Assembly: GCA_020846655.1 (NCBI GenBank)
Contig: JADLDL010000050.1
Span: 1 to 53,239 of the forward strand
DNA: 53,239 nt
Direction of reading: 5' to 3'
Origin: Saprospiraceae bacterium
GTDB taxonomy: Bacteria > Bacteroidota > Bacteroidia > Chitinophagales > Saprospiraceae
Shown here: in pieces, positions 1 through 9,435 of the stretch
Layout: each line of letters starts with the position of its first letter
Numbering within the stretch: the first letter of the stretch is position 1
The notes under the pieces: model-generated
What the model was told of the DNA's origin: nothing
The model's database searches: none
The model's input: only the letters and a program-made list of their open reading frames with translations
Made by a program: the position numbers and the translations under genes

Positions 1-754
1 GCTTTTTCAGGCCCATCTCTTCCATGATGACGGTGCCGTGTTGCAGCCAGGCCAGGATTTCCTCCAGATCGTCCAGAATTTCGTCCTCCAACACCAGGTC
101 TTCCCATTCCATCTTGGTCTGGAGCAGTTGGGCCGGGAACTCGCTGCTGAACGCCGGCCGATAGGGTTTGCCACTGGTAAAATAATTGAGGTATTCTTTG
201 CTGATCACCAGCGCGCCGCTCAGGAAAGGCTCGTCGGTTTTGTCTTTTTCGAGGCGCAAAATGTTTTGCCGGGCAAAAAAATGATCGGCCTGCAACAGAC
301 TTTGCACCGTGAACCGCCGGGTCAGGTTCTCGGCGGCCACCAGAAACGCAGCCGTTTCGCCGGTGGGCAAAAAGCCGCTGTGGTACACGCCCTTCAGACC
401 CCCAAACTCGGTGAACCCGCGCTGGCTGCTCTGGTTTTTGACCAGAAACGGGTCCAGCACCCAGGGGCAAACGTGCGGCGCCAAGGCCAGCAGCAAGACC
501 ACGCGCTCTTCCCAACTCAGGTCGTGCTCCTGCAAAAACTGGGCATAGGGCGAGTTGGACCGGGCGTATTTCGGCGCCGGAAAGGCTTCCAGAATATTGA
601 CATCGGCCTCGCCTTCGAAATAAAACTTGATCCGGTTTTCGATCAGGGTCCGCAGCCAGCGCATTTCCTCCACCAGGTCGTTCGAGTTCCCGATCAACAA
701 ATCATTGCCCGGCGGCGGCGGCTTCTGCGGCGTACGGTCAGGTTGGTAAGACAT
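1..754 (-). CDS. AAA+ ATPase of contractile injection system (Afp15-like), N-terminal part only
   Basis: The visible 251 residues run from ATG at 754 to the window edge without a stop, so this is the 5' part of a larger gene. They contain stretches such as ARSNSPYAQFL and VLLLALAPHVCPWVLDPF, then HSGFLPTGETAAFL, which I recognise as the helical N-terminal region of the ATPases encoded in eCIS/PVC-type clusters. The Walker A and B motifs would lie beyond the window and are not seen. In Afp/PVC systems this ATPase acts in particle assembly or cargo loading. The start overlaps the end of the upstream 896-aa gene by 17 bases, which indicates translational coupling and membership of the same operon. 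The family call rests on remembered similarity and on position in the cluster. Confidence 0.8.
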   Translation of the reverse strand, partial: MSYQPDRTPQKPPPPGNDLLIGNSNDLVEEMRWLRTLIENRIKFYFEGEADVNILEAFPAPKYARSNSPYAQFLQEHDLSWEERVVLLLALAPHVCPWVLDPFLVKNQSSQRGFTEFGGLKGVYHSGFLPTGETAAFLVAAENLTRRFTVQSLLQADHFFARQNILRLEKDKTDEPFLSGALVISKEYLNYFTSGKPYRPAFSSEFPAQLLQTKMEWEDLVLEDEILDDLEEILAWLQHGTVIMEEMGLKK

Positions 755-3428
755 ATTTTGCATTCAATTCCCGGAGCAGGCTGTGCAATTCCAACGACAG
801 GGTATCCACAGCGGCAGCCGGTGTTTTCGGATGGCGTTTTGCGTCCAGCCAAGCCTGGTAGGAACTTTCAAAACGCTGCATTTCAGGAATATCAAGCCAC
901 AGGAATTGCACGGCCAAACAAGCCGGTGTGTTCACTTTGACCACTTGTTCGAATAATTTTTGGAAATCCCGGTTTTGAAAACGGGCGGTCCAATTGGGTA
1001 ATACAAAACTCAGCAAATAGGAATACGGATCTTCCGAAAAATACAACCCTTCCTTGGTGCTCTCGCTGACTTTGACCATCTGCGCCAATACTTTTGCCTT
1101 GTCGCGCATGATTTGCTGCACGTTTTTCAAGGCTTTCTGGGCGGTCCGCTCCTGCGTAAACCCGGTCTGATAAGCCACCGCCTTACCCTTGGCATCTTTC
1201 AAAATAATGGAAAACCCATCCAGGTCTTTTTCCGCCACCAGGCTAAAGGCGCCTTTGGCCAACTCTTCCAGGTGTTTTAGAAAACTGGCGCGACACTCGT
1301 CCGGGTCGGCCTGGGCCGTGGAAGAACTCAGCAACAGTTGGTTGCCGTCGCTCAGGTACGCAATATAGCCCACCTCGGCCACCGGCCGCAACAGGATGTG
1401 CTCCACCAGGTGAAAACTCTCCGAACTGCGGTTCACCGTGCGCAGGTATTCCTGCAATTTGAGCAGCGCTTCCTCGCAGGCCCGCGACGAGTCGGCCACA
1501 TACACCATCTGGCGGTCTTGCCGCCGCGGGCTGGTGTACCAAACAGCAAAACTGCCTTCCTTTTTTTCCACGCTGAAGTTGTACCGGTCCGGCACATACA
1601 GCAGCAGTTCTTCGATCAGGTCTTTGTCGGGCGATTTGAATTGAAACTCATTTTTCTCGGGACTTTTCCCGCCCTCGGCCTTTTTGCCGGCTTTGACCTG
1701 CATGTTTTGGTCCTTGCCAATCGACGACAACATCCGGTAGCCGTATTCCTCGATATTGAACAGCAGGGACACCTTTTTCTTGAGTCCCGGCACGTTTTCC
1801 TTGTCGAACGGATCTTCGAAATAATTGAAACTCAGGCCCCTGCCCCGGCTGAGGTCCACATAGTTGCGCAGCAATTTGACCTTGGTGCGAATCAGGGAAT
1901 GGTAAAACGAATCCTGATCGTGGTAGGCCGTTTGCCGGTTGATGGCCACCATAGATTCGGGGATGGGCTCTTCGCCAAACCAGGCCAACAGGAAATCCAA
2001 AAAGGCGATCCGGCGCTTGAGTGGTTTGTCGATGGCATTGGAAATACGATCCAGTTGTTGCAGCAGTTGATCGGGGCCGAGGTCTGTCAGCCCGGCCCGG
2101 TTTTCCAGTTCGGGCACCTGGTTGAAATAGGTTTTGTCGAGTTTATCGTCCATCGTGAACAACAGGCGGGCGTGCAACAACTGGGTCAGGAAACTGGCCA
2201 GTATTTGCTCGAACGGGTACAAATAGCCCTGTAGTTGTTGGGCTTGCGCTTTGCGTTCGGGCGCGCTGCTGTTGGCGAGGCCAAATTTTCCGATGCCATA
2301 ATTTTCCGGAAACGTGTCCTGGATACTAAAATAGCGGGTGATATCGCTGTCCCGGAGGCTGGAATGCAGGTCCACGTCGGAGGGGTCGTTGCCGTGGCCG
2401 GGCAATTGCATTTCGCGGCTTTCGAGCGATTTGTAGAGATAATCCGTGGTTTGGGATTCCGGCGTGTACACGATATTGCCAAAGCGCAGCAGGAACCGGC
2501 TTTTCAGGGTGTCTAGCACCGCAAACCGGCCTTCGGGGAGGCTGAGTTGTTCGCCTTTCAATTCCTGGCCATCCATAAATACCCGAAACTCTTTCACTTC
2601 CCGCACCCCTTCTACTTGGGAGATCACTTTGATCAACTGGGCTTTGAAAAAGGTCTGTATTTTACTCAGCCGGGTCCGTTCCAAATCTTCATTGGAAATA
2701 TACCCCTGTTTGCCCGATGGGCCATCGAATATGTGCTCGGGCGAGCCGCCTTGTTCGAAGATCACGTCGAAGGGCTCCATCCGGACCCTCGGAGTGAAGG
2801 TTTCTTTGAGGGCAAACAGGATGTTGGCCTGCACCGACTCCCCAATAGCGCTGGGCTCCAGCAGCAATTCGGTGATGAGGGTGATGGGCAGGGGCTCCAG
2901 AATAATAATTTCATCAAAATCCTCGCCCAGGTTCCGGTGCGCGTGAATCAACTGCCGGACTTTCCCGGTCAATGCCTCGGAATGCTCCTGCTGCTCGGGC
3001 AAAATGACGATCTGGTACAAGCCCTGGAGGTTCAGGCCCAGGGCGCTTTGCTGCTTGGGGATGGCCCAGGCATTGCGCACGTCGGGGTAGCAGGCGTCGA
3101 TCAGCAGTTTGCGGTAATCGTTGGCATTGACCGGGCTGACCGGAAAGATATCAGCCGCCTTGTACAAGGGGAATTTATCTTTCAGTGACGCCGCAGCGCC
3201 GCCGCAGAACAAGAGTTGTTCAATATCGATTTGCGACTTCACCCCCAGTTCGGTGAGGGCATAGCACAGTTGTTCCAGGATGGTGATACCCGGGTCGTGG
3301 GTGTTGTAATCCGTCCAGATATCGCCGGATAGTTGCTGCACCCATTCGATGCCCTTTTTTTTCAAAAAGACAAAGTCGGAAATCTCCGCAAACTGGATTT
3401 CTTTTGGAATAAAAACGGGGTCTTCCAT
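738..3428 (-). CDS. Afp12-like baseplate protein of contractile injection system
   Basis: This 896-residue protein begins with a region containing YNTHDPGITILEQLCYALT (about residues 41-59), a signature I associate with the large baseplate proteins of Bacteroidota contractile injection systems (Afp12/gp6-like wedge components). The rest is a long mixed alpha/beta chain without signal peptide or membrane segment, as expected for a structural part assembled in the cytoplasm. In the related Afp and PVC particles two large wedge proteins form the baseplate ring around the spike; the other here is the 1315-aa gene upstream. It starts 5 bases after the 60-aa gene and overlaps the ATPase start, so the three are probably co-translated. 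Its exact equivalence to Afp12 rather than Afp11 is inferred from size and order. Confidence 0.8.
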   Translation of the reverse strand: MEDPVFIPKEIQFAEISDFVFLKKKGIEWVQQLSGDIWTDYNTHDPGITILEQLCYALTELGVKSQIDIEQLLFCGGAAASLKDKFPLYKAADIFPVSPVNANDYRKLLIDACYPDVRNAWAIPKQQSALGLNLQGLYQIVILPEQQEHSEALTGKVRQLIHAHRNLGEDFDEIIILEPLPITLITELLLEPSAIGESVQANILFALKETFTPRVRMEPFDVIFEQGGSPEHIFDGPSGKQGYISNEDLERTRLSKIQTFFKAQLIKVISQVEGVREVKEFRVFMDGQELKGEQLSLPEGRFAVLDTLKSRFLLRFGNIVYTPESQTTDYLYKSLESREMQLPGHGNDPSDVDLHSSLRDSDITRYFSIQDTFPENYGIGKFGLANSSAPERKAQAQQLQGYLYPFEQILASFLTQLLHARLLFTMDDKLDKTYFNQVPELENRAGLTDLGPDQLLQQLDRISNAIDKPLKRRIAFLDFLLAWFGEEPIPESMVAINRQTAYHDQDSFYHSLIRTKVKLLRNYVDLSRGRGLSFNYFEDPFDKENVPGLKKKVSLLFNIEEYGYRMLSSIGKDQNMQVKAGKKAEGGKSPEKNEFQFKSPDKDLIEELLLYVPDRYNFSVEKKEGSFAVWYTSPRRQDRQMVYVADSSRACEEALLKLQEYLRTVNRSSESFHLVEHILLRPVAEVGYIAYLSDGNQLLLSSSTAQADPDECRASFLKHLEELAKGAFSLVAEKDLDGFSIILKDAKGKAVAYQTGFTQERTAQKALKNVQQIMRDKAKVLAQMVKVSESTKEGLYFSEDPYSYLLSFVLPNWTARFQNRDFQKLFEQVVKVNTPACLAVQFLWLDIPEMQRFESSYQAWLDAKRHPKTPAAAVDTLSLELHSLLRELNAKYVLPT

Positions 3429-3433
3429 TGGCG

Positions 3434-3616
3434 CTAGGGATGGGATGTATGGTTATGGTCTGGTGGCGGTTCCTGACTCAGTTGTTCATTGACTTGTGCG
3501 TTGATTTTGCCAATAATTTCGTACACCTCGTGAAAGGGTTGAAAGCCCAGGGCTTTGAACACCACCTGTATTTCATCCAGGCTCAGGTGCAGGGTCATTT
3601 CTTGTTGCTCGTCCAT
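3434..3616 (-). CDS. Small conserved-looking 60-aa protein in injection-system operon
   Basis: An upstream-extended reading frame exists to 3703, but I chose the internal ATG at 3616, giving 60 residues that begin MDEQQEMTLHLSLDEIQVV. The upstream extension is Cys/Pro/Arg-rich and would overlap the previous gene, which ends at 3642. The sequence predicts a beta strand followed by helices (LSLDEIQVVFKALGFQPFHE, then a helix to residue 49) and an acidic, Pro/His-rich tail. I recall similar short proteins between baseplate genes of Bacteroidota phage-tail-like clusters, but no function is known to me. Location between a secreted protein and the Afp12-like gene, with a 5-base gap to the latter, supports a structural or chaperone role. 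This is inference. Confidence 0.6.
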   Translation of the reverse strand: MDEQQEMTLHLSLDEIQVVFKALGFQPFHEVYEIIGKINAQVNEQLSQEPPPDHNHTSHP

Positions 3617-3641
3617 AAAAATGCAGTGTCGGGGGTGAGGC

Positions 3642-4400
3642 TTACTGTTTGGCTTCTGCGGCAGGGGCCTCAAAAGGCAGCAGCAGGCCGGTGAAATACC
3701 CACCGGTCACCTTTACCCCTTTGGCATAATTCGACTTTTTGCAGGCAGAATTTTTGTCCACACTCAGGTCCAATTGAAATACGCCCGATACGATGAGCAT
3801 GCCGGGCTTGTCGCTTGATTTTTTGCATTCTGTAATTTGCAGGCCGGCGGCGTTGAGGATGCTCACCTGGCCGTTCAACTTGCAGTCGCCAAAAATTGAT
3901 TTCACGACCGATTGGCTGCCGGCTTTGCCGGTAAACAAAAAGGTGATCCACAAATCCTCGGACAGGCTGGTTTGGTCGGCCAGTTTGAAACTCCCGCCTT
4001 TGAAAATAAGCGTTACCGGCTGCGTGCCGGCAGGCACCACCACGCCGGGCGGCACGCCGATATCCATTTTCCGAACCGATTCCAGCGGCCCGGAAACCGG
4101 GGCATTGACTTTCGACTCCACCGTGTAGCCGTACCCTGCCGGCACATCCGGCGGCAATTGGCCGTACAAATCCAGCACCCGTACCGGCGGCGCGGGCGGC
4201 GGATTTTTTTTGTTCTTGATTTTATTTTCCGGCGCGTCGAGCACCTTGTCGACCGATTTATCGACCGTCTTATCCACTTTGCGTTCCACCTTGTTCTCCA
4301 CTTTTTTGCCGACGCGATCCGGGTCGAGGATTTGCGCCGGGAGCCATTGGCTGCTGAGGAAGAGGGCTACGAGTATCGATACTGCTTTGCAACTAGTCAT
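3642..4400 (-). CDS. Exported protein with four-residue K-V-D repeats, in injection-system operon
   Basis: I start this at 4400 because MTSCKAVSILVALFLSSQWL gives a clean signal peptide ending near PAQ; a frame-compatible ATG at 4469 would bury it. The product is about 252 residues. After cleavage comes a striking four-residue periodicity (KVEN, KVER, KVDK, TVDK, SVDK, VLDA), then a Lys/Pro-rich linker (NKKNPPPAPPV), then a beta-rich C-terminal domain with two close Cys pairs (GDCKL, TECKK). A similar charged repeat occurs in some Bacteroidota OmpA-like envelope proteins, from memory. I recognise no enzymatic motif. Its place between the fibre-like gene and baseplate genes on the same strand suggests it works with the injection particle at the envelope. 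That is inference. Confidence 0.6.
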   Translation of the reverse strand: MTSCKAVSILVALFLSSQWLPAQILDPDRVGKKVENKVERKVDKTVDKSVDKVLDAPENKIKNKKNPPPAPPVRVLDLYGQLPPDVPAGYGYTVESKVNAPVSGPLESVRKMDIGVPPGVVVPAGTQPVTLIFKGGSFKLADQTSLSEDLWITFLFTGKAGSQSVVKSIFGDCKLNGQVSILNAAGLQITECKKSSDKPGMLIVSGVFQLDLSVDKNSACKKSNYAKGVKVTGGYFTGLLLPFEAPAAEAKQ

Positions 4401-4494
4401 TTTTGCCTTATTTGGTGAACAAATACCGTTCGAAAAGGTATCCCGTTTTGTTCGCGGGTCCTTTCGCACCCGTATGTAACGCTCAAGCGGGCGT

Positions 4495-5400
4495 TTATCC
4501 GCCGCCGGGCGTGATGGTTATTTTTTTCGGAGGCGTCGGAGGAGGAGGCTGCGTGCGGTGGGCCGGGCCTTCCAGCGGCGATTCCATGGTTACGCGCCGG
4601 GAGTCGTCGGGCGTGCCGGCTGCTGCCGAATAGGGCGTGCCCATGTTTTCGTAATTGCGGTCCCACAACTTGCTGACCCGGTAAAAAATCTGCGGAATCC
4701 GGCCGCCTGGCATGCCATACCGCGAGCGGGAGCGAATTTCTAGTTTGTAGCGCAGGCTGTCGCGGGAGTTTTCCATGTCGATGGTCCAGCGGAACCGGAT
4801 TTTGTTCAAAAACCTGCCCCAAAGCCAATGACTGGTGGCATCCACGGTGCGGATGTAGTTGCGGTTGCCCTTTTTGTCCGACATCAGGAGGACGGCATAG
4901 GTCAGGGCGTGCCGCGAATTGTCGGCATCAATGATGTGGGCAAACACTTCGAAACCCTGGCAGCCGTCGAGGTTGGTCAGGATGGCTTTCCATTGGGCAT
5001 CGGCTGGCACGTGGCCGGCAGCAAAATCCCCTACCCTGCCTTTCATCGACACGACGCCTTCCACCTGCATCCGGAACAAGGGTGTGGTCGTGCCGACCCC
5101 GACATTGCCGCCTTTTTGCAGGAACAGGCGCGACTCTTCACCTTCCGAAAAATTGAGCCCCTGCGAGCGTTTCCCGTCGTCGAAAGCCATGTTCCAGACG
5201 GGCGAGCGGTCTTTGATCTTTTCAAAAAAACTGATCAGTTTGCGATTGCCGCCCTTGGCTTCCAGTTTGAGGCCATTCGTGCTGTCCACATCAATCCCAT
5301 CGGACAGAATATTCAGCGTGGATTGTACGAAATCAAGCAAATCCGGGTCTCGAAATCGTTGTAGCAGGTTATCGCGGAATAGTTGTTGCGGTTGGTGCAT
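4495..5400 (-). CDS. Fibre- or adhesin-like protein of the injection system
   Basis: This 301-residue protein has no signal peptide. Around residues 97-110 it carries GNVGVGTTTPLFRMQVEG, the type of motif (VGIGTxxPxxxLxVxG) common at shaft-to-domain junctions of tail fibres and fibre-like adhesins. The following region, with GCQGFEVFAHI and NKIRFRWTID and ending LEIRSRSRYG, resembles a domain I recall from phage-tail-like gene clusters of Bacteroidota. The C-terminus is Pro/Thr-rich and ends in a Gly run. It lies 6 bases downstream of the 1315-aa baseplate gene. A role in the baseplate periphery or in target binding is the best guess; it is short for a complete tail fibre. Confidence 0.55.
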   Translation of the reverse strand: MHQPQQLFRDNLLQRFRDPDLLDFVQSTLNILSDGIDVDSTNGLKLEAKGGNRKLISFFEKIKDRSPVWNMAFDDGKRSQGLNFSEGEESRLFLQKGGNVGVGTTTPLFRMQVEGVVSMKGRVGDFAAGHVPADAQWKAILTNLDGCQGFEVFAHIIDADNSRHALTYAVLLMSDKKGNRNYIRTVDATSHWLWGRFLNKIRFRWTIDMENSRDSLRYKLEIRSRSRYGMPGGRIPQIFYRVSKLWDRNYENMGTPYSAAAGTPDDSRRVTMESPLEGPAHRTQPPPPTPPKKITITPGGG

Positions 5401-5406
5401 CGATGG

Positions 5407-8400
5407 TTAAAGTTTAATTTTTAAGGTGTATTCGGCTTGTTCGCCCTTGGGCTCTTTGATCTTAATTTTTTCATATTTCCGCTCGATCACGCGAATGGCT
5501 CGGTAGCCCTTCAGGATATCGTAGGCTGTTTTGAAGGAAACCGGGGCAGTGACCGGCGCCGGCATTTCTTCTATTTCTTCGCCGTCGATGACGGAAAAAT
5601 CATGGTCGTTGTCGGCAATCAAAACCGCCCAGGGGTTGCTGGCAAAGATGACCTTGTTGTGGTTTTTCTGTGCGGTATCTTCAATATTGAAGGCCTGGTT
5701 TTGCTCGTCCATGGGGATAATGTGCAACATGGACAGTTTGGTGACAAATTTAACATATGGCAGGCCATTCATGAAATTTTTGACGGCTTCCACCGAAAGG
5801 CTGCCGCCGATCTCCACATTGGTTTGGTCGTTGCGCATCCAGGGGCAGATAAAATGCCTCAAATCCGCCTTCAAGTCGTTGATCCGGCGCCCCTCGTTGC
5901 CCCGGTCCGTAAATTTCACCTTGCAATACACGCGAATAAATTCATACTCGGGATTCCGCACCTGCACTTTGGCAAAAGGCGGCGAGCAGGAGAGCAGGTA
6001 TTCCTCGATGTCGTTCAGCAATTTGTAATTGACCACGGGCGTCTGCACCTCCAGGTAGCGGCTGTGCTTGGGAATCACAACCAGCACAATTCCATCGCCA
6101 CGCCGGATGCCCGACACTTTGACTTCGTGGATTTTCTCCGGCTCGCCCAGTTTGGCCAGGGTGTCTTCCTCTTTGGGCGGTTTGTCAAAAATGGGATGGC
6201 TCAAAAAGGAAATACACTTGACCTGGGCAATACCCGGGAACTGGGAGAGGGTCAGCCGTTCGTAGTCCCAATGCGTCAGCGCCCGGTTTTTGTGGCGCAG
6301 CCGTTCGCTTACGCGGGTAAAATATTCCTGGTCGTTTTCCTCTGCTTTGCCGTCGAAGGATTCAAACGGCTGCACCACCGACTGGATTTCGGTGTAGCGC
6401 TCCCAAAGCCCGCTGATGGCGTGTGGCGGCAGGGGATTCCGCAGGAAATCGGGGTTGCCATTGTCCATCCAATGCGCGCGCACGGCCTGGGTGCGCACGT
6501 CGATGGTATGGCAGAGCGCTTCCACCTTGCCCCGCACCGACGCCCGTATCCAAAACAGGCCGCTGGGCAAAATAGTACTGCGGTTGCTGATATCTTCCGG
6601 GATGCGGAGCCGGATAATGCCCGATTTGGTAAACTTATCGGTACTGTCGCTCAGCACGTCGCGGTCGTTGAACCAGCGCCATTCGTTGTTTCTGCCCAGG
6701 TAAGCCCATTTGATTTCCGGCACCGTGTCTACCGTCAGGCCGTGGTGGTTGACGGCGAGCAGTTGAAAAAACAACGACAATTCCTGGCGGGGCTTGGCGC
6801 CGCGCAAACCGAGGAACAGGTACCCGTCTTCGTCGTACAGCGGAAACAAGGGAAATTTGCCAGAGGAGGTCCGCTGCGGATAAATTTTCTCCTGGCCAAA
6901 GGGGTGCAGGTGAAAAATCTCCTGCGGGTAGTCGGGCGAATTGTCGTGCAGGCGGATGCGCGCGCTGGCCTCGTAATTGATCCGCAAGGCTTTCACCGTG
7001 GGGGCCAGGGGCGGATTCGGAATATTGAGGGCCTGGGTATCTACCGCCGTGTCGGAGTTGGCCGACTCTGAAATGGCTTTCGAATTCTGAGCCATGCTGC
7101 GGGTGATGACCCGCTGGTAGGACGGGTGCCCGAACCCATCGTCCGGAGAAGCCAGTTCAATTTTAAAATACCCGGTGCGCGCATCGCTGTCGTAGGCATT
7201 CAGGTTGGGCAATTCCGGCGTAATTTCCATGCGCAGCATGCCCAGGGCTTCGGCCGAGAGGTCAATGGCGCTGAGCAGGTTGCGGTTGGGGCTGGTTTCA
7301 AACAACTTGAATTCCAGGAGTTGGTGGCTTTCTGTCGGGCTGAACGAGCCGGCCGACAAGGCGCTGACTTTTACGCTGTAATCTTCCGGGCGCAGGGCGT
7401 AGGCTTTGAAATATTCCTGAAAGGCATCGTAGGTTTTGGGCAGGTCGTGCCAATCGAGTTCCAGCCGCAGCGATTTGATTTTTTTGCGAAAAATTTCGGA
7501 CACCCCAATCAGCAGGTAGGAGCCGACAGCCGGGGTAGGGCCGAACACCTGGAAAGGTTGCGTGGTGTCCAACTGGCCAATGTTGTTGTACAACTGGCAC
7601 TTTTTCAGGTTTTCCACCGACACCTGAATATCCACTTCCGTGAGTTTGATGTGTTTCAGGAAAGAATAAACATAGGGCTCGCGTTCGCGGTTGGCCACGA
7701 TCTTGATCACCGGATTGGTGGTGGCGAAGAAATCGTTGGGGAAAACGTTGGGGTCAAAGGCCGTCAGGGCTGGGTCGTACACATGCAGTTTGAAAAAAAT
7801 ACTCAGGGTTTCCGGCGTCCAGTTGTTTTCCGGCAGGTTAAACTTGATTTCGCTGGGGTCCACCTGGAACCAGCCCCTTGGCCCGGAAACGAAAATACTG
7901 ATGTTCCGAATCCCGCCCGTGGTGTTGAAGATTTTGTAAAAGGCTTCTTCCCGGGTATGGATGAGATCGTCTTTTTGCAGGACATCCTCCACCAGTTTTT
8001 CGTACACACGGGTGGATTCCGGCTCAAAATGCAGGTTGAGTTCCACCAAACGCACGCCTTCGCGCAGCGACAAGACGGGCGACGAAATGGCGAAGCCTAC
8101 ACTGGCCTGCGCCATATTCTGCAATTCGCCCAGTTTGTCGAACTGCTCTTCGCCAAAGGTCGGCCACGACTGGTTGGGGGCATCCTGCGGGGTGCCCCTG
8201 CCGTCCTTGGAATTGGCCACTTCGGCGGCATAAATATTGGATACCAGTTCAAACGTACTCAGGGTTTCCCGGACGCCCTTGCTCAGGAAAATGGTTTTGA
8301 TCGAATCGATCCGGGTTTGATTGATTTCCAGGTCTTCTTCCGTCGCGTACAGGATTTCGCTGCCATCGTCAAAATAACCGGCGATCAGTTGGGTGCCGGC

Positions 8401-9354
8401 CGGCAGCGTGAAGGAGGGCACCTGATCGGCTATTTCAAAACAGACATGCACCTTATCGGCCTGGTTGGGCAAGCGATTCTGTTGCAGCACTTTGGCATAG
8501 TACAGGTCCAGAAAGCGGGCGGAATAGTCGTTGAGGCTTTGCTGTGCGTAGCCGAATAATTTCAAAAAGGCAATAAACAGGCCGAGGTGGGGCGGGTGCG
8601 AGTTTTTGTTGTTCAGCGAGCGGTCAAAATACCGCCGGAACTGATAGGAAACCCCCGTGAGGGTATCCTGAAAAACCCGGTACATGGGCCGCAGCATGAT
8701 GGTGGCCTGGTTGATCTCAAAGGCCAGGTCTTTCTCTTTGCCAAAAAGGGGACCGGCTGTGCCGTTGGGCGACAGAAATTGCTCCCAGCAAGGGCTCAAA
8801 TCATCCAGCGGTGTGGCAATGGATTTGCCCAGTGCTTTTTCCGAATCTTTCAGGTAGGTGCGGAATTTGGACAGCGGGTAGGCCAGTTTTTTGGTGATGA
8901 CATTGAACAACTCGCCGCTGACATCGTGCTCCAGCCCACGGCCAGGGGTGAGCATCCGGGTGGATTGCTGGTACCAGGCATCGAACGTGCGGGCCATGTG
9001 GGCCACCGAATCGAGGAGTTGCAGGAAGGATTCCTTTTTGGCTTCCACATCCTGCACGTGCAGAATTTTATCGACCAGGTGGTTGTAGTCCTGTTCGATG
9101 CGTTCGGTATCGACGCTGATAATGGCGGCGAGCAGGGCGCTGATGTCGTTTTGAAAAAAGCGCTCCCAGGTGCCGGAAGGGGCGTTGTCGAGCTGGTAAA
9201 ATGAAACCAACTTGGCATACGCCGCCCCCAGGTTGATCAGGTCGGCCGTGCTGCGGTTGTCGATCGGTGCAAAACCCGGCTCAAACGCGGGGTTTATCCG
9301 GCTGCTGTGGGTAGTGCCGTTGCCAAAAAATATATTTCCGGTAGTATCAGTCAT
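5407..9354 (-). CDS. Baseplate J-like wedge protein (Afp11-like)
   Basis: At 1315 residues this is the largest gene of the cluster. The N-terminal third is helical. Near residues 1070-1100 it contains NRALTHWDYERLTLSQFPGI followed by AQVKCISFLSHP, which I recognise as the C-terminal domain of baseplate J/gp47-type proteins in eCIS clusters. There is no signal peptide, fitting cytoplasmic assembly. In Afp/PVC particles the large J-like proteins form the wedge ring that links the spike to the sheath and triggers contraction. It sits directly after the gp25-like gene (81-bp gap) and before the fibre-like gene, the usual order. The length is within the range I expect for Bacteroidota members. Confidence 0.85.
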   Translation of the reverse strand: MTDTTGNIFFGNGTTHSSRINPAFEPGFAPIDNRSTADLINLGAAYAKLVSFYQLDNAPSGTWERFFQNDISALLAAIISVDTERIEQDYNHLVDKILHVQDVEAKKESFLQLLDSVAHMARTFDAWYQQSTRMLTPGRGLEHDVSGELFNVITKKLAYPLSKFRTYLKDSEKALGKSIATPLDDLSPCWEQFLSPNGTAGPLFGKEKDLAFEINQATIMLRPMYRVFQDTLTGVSYQFRRYFDRSLNNKNSHPPHLGLFIAFLKLFGYAQQSLNDYSARFLDLYYAKVLQQNRLPNQADKVHVCFEIADQVPSFTLPAGTQLIAGYFDDGSEILYATEEDLEINQTRIDSIKTIFLSKGVRETLSTFELVSNIYAAEVANSKDGRGTPQDAPNQSWPTFGEEQFDKLGELQNMAQASVGFAISSPVLSLREGVRLVELNLHFEPESTRVYEKLVEDVLQKDDLIHTREEAFYKIFNTTGGIRNISIFVSGPRGWFQVDPSEIKFNLPENNWTPETLSIFFKLHVYDPALTAFDPNVFPNDFFATTNPVIKIVANREREPYVYSFLKHIKLTEVDIQVSVENLKKCQLYNNIGQLDTTQPFQVFGPTPAVGSYLLIGVSEIFRKKIKSLRLELDWHDLPKTYDAFQEYFKAYALRPEDYSVKVSALSAGSFSPTESHQLLEFKLFETSPNRNLLSAIDLSAEALGMLRMEITPELPNLNAYDSDARTGYFKIELASPDDGFGHPSYQRVITRSMAQNSKAISESANSDTAVDTQALNIPNPPLAPTVKALRINYEASARIRLHDNSPDYPQEIFHLHPFGQEKIYPQRTSSGKFPLFPLYDEDGYLFLGLRGAKPRQELSLFFQLLAVNHHGLTVDTVPEIKWAYLGRNNEWRWFNDRDVLSDSTDKFTKSGIIRLRIPEDISNRSTILPSGLFWIRASVRGKVEALCHTIDVRTQAVRAHWMDNGNPDFLRNPLPPHAISGLWERYTEIQSVVQPFESFDGKAEENDQEYFTRVSERLRHKNRALTHWDYERLTLSQFPGIAQVKCISFLSHPIFDKPPKEEDTLAKLGEPEKIHEVKVSGIRRGDGIVLVVIPKHSRYLEVQTPVVNYKLLNDIEEYLLSCSPPFAKVQVRNPEYEFIRVYCKVKFTDRGNEGRRINDLKADLRHFICPWMRNDQTNVEIGGSLSVEAVKNFMNGLPYVKFVTKLSMLHIIPMDEQNQAFNIEDTAQKNHNKVIFASNPWAVLIADNDHDFSVIDGEEIEEMPAPVTAPVSFKTAYDILKGYRAIRVIERKYEKIKIKEPKGEQAEYTLKIKL

Positions 9355-9435
9355 GCCGCAGGAATTGAATCGTGAGTTTGAGTTTCAGAAAATCGCCGGA
9401 AACCGGTGGCATTGCAGGCCAGGTCCGGTACCGGT

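Noticed and set aside
4397-4828. 143-codon minus-strand frame overlapping the fibre-like gene
   Set aside because: It overlaps the better supported 301-residue fibre-like frame and has no family features.
5437-7071. 544-codon plus-strand reading frame opposite the baseplate J-like gene
   Set aside because: Composition (Phe/Gln/Arg-rich) is that of an antisense shadow; the minus strand holds a recognised baseplate protein.
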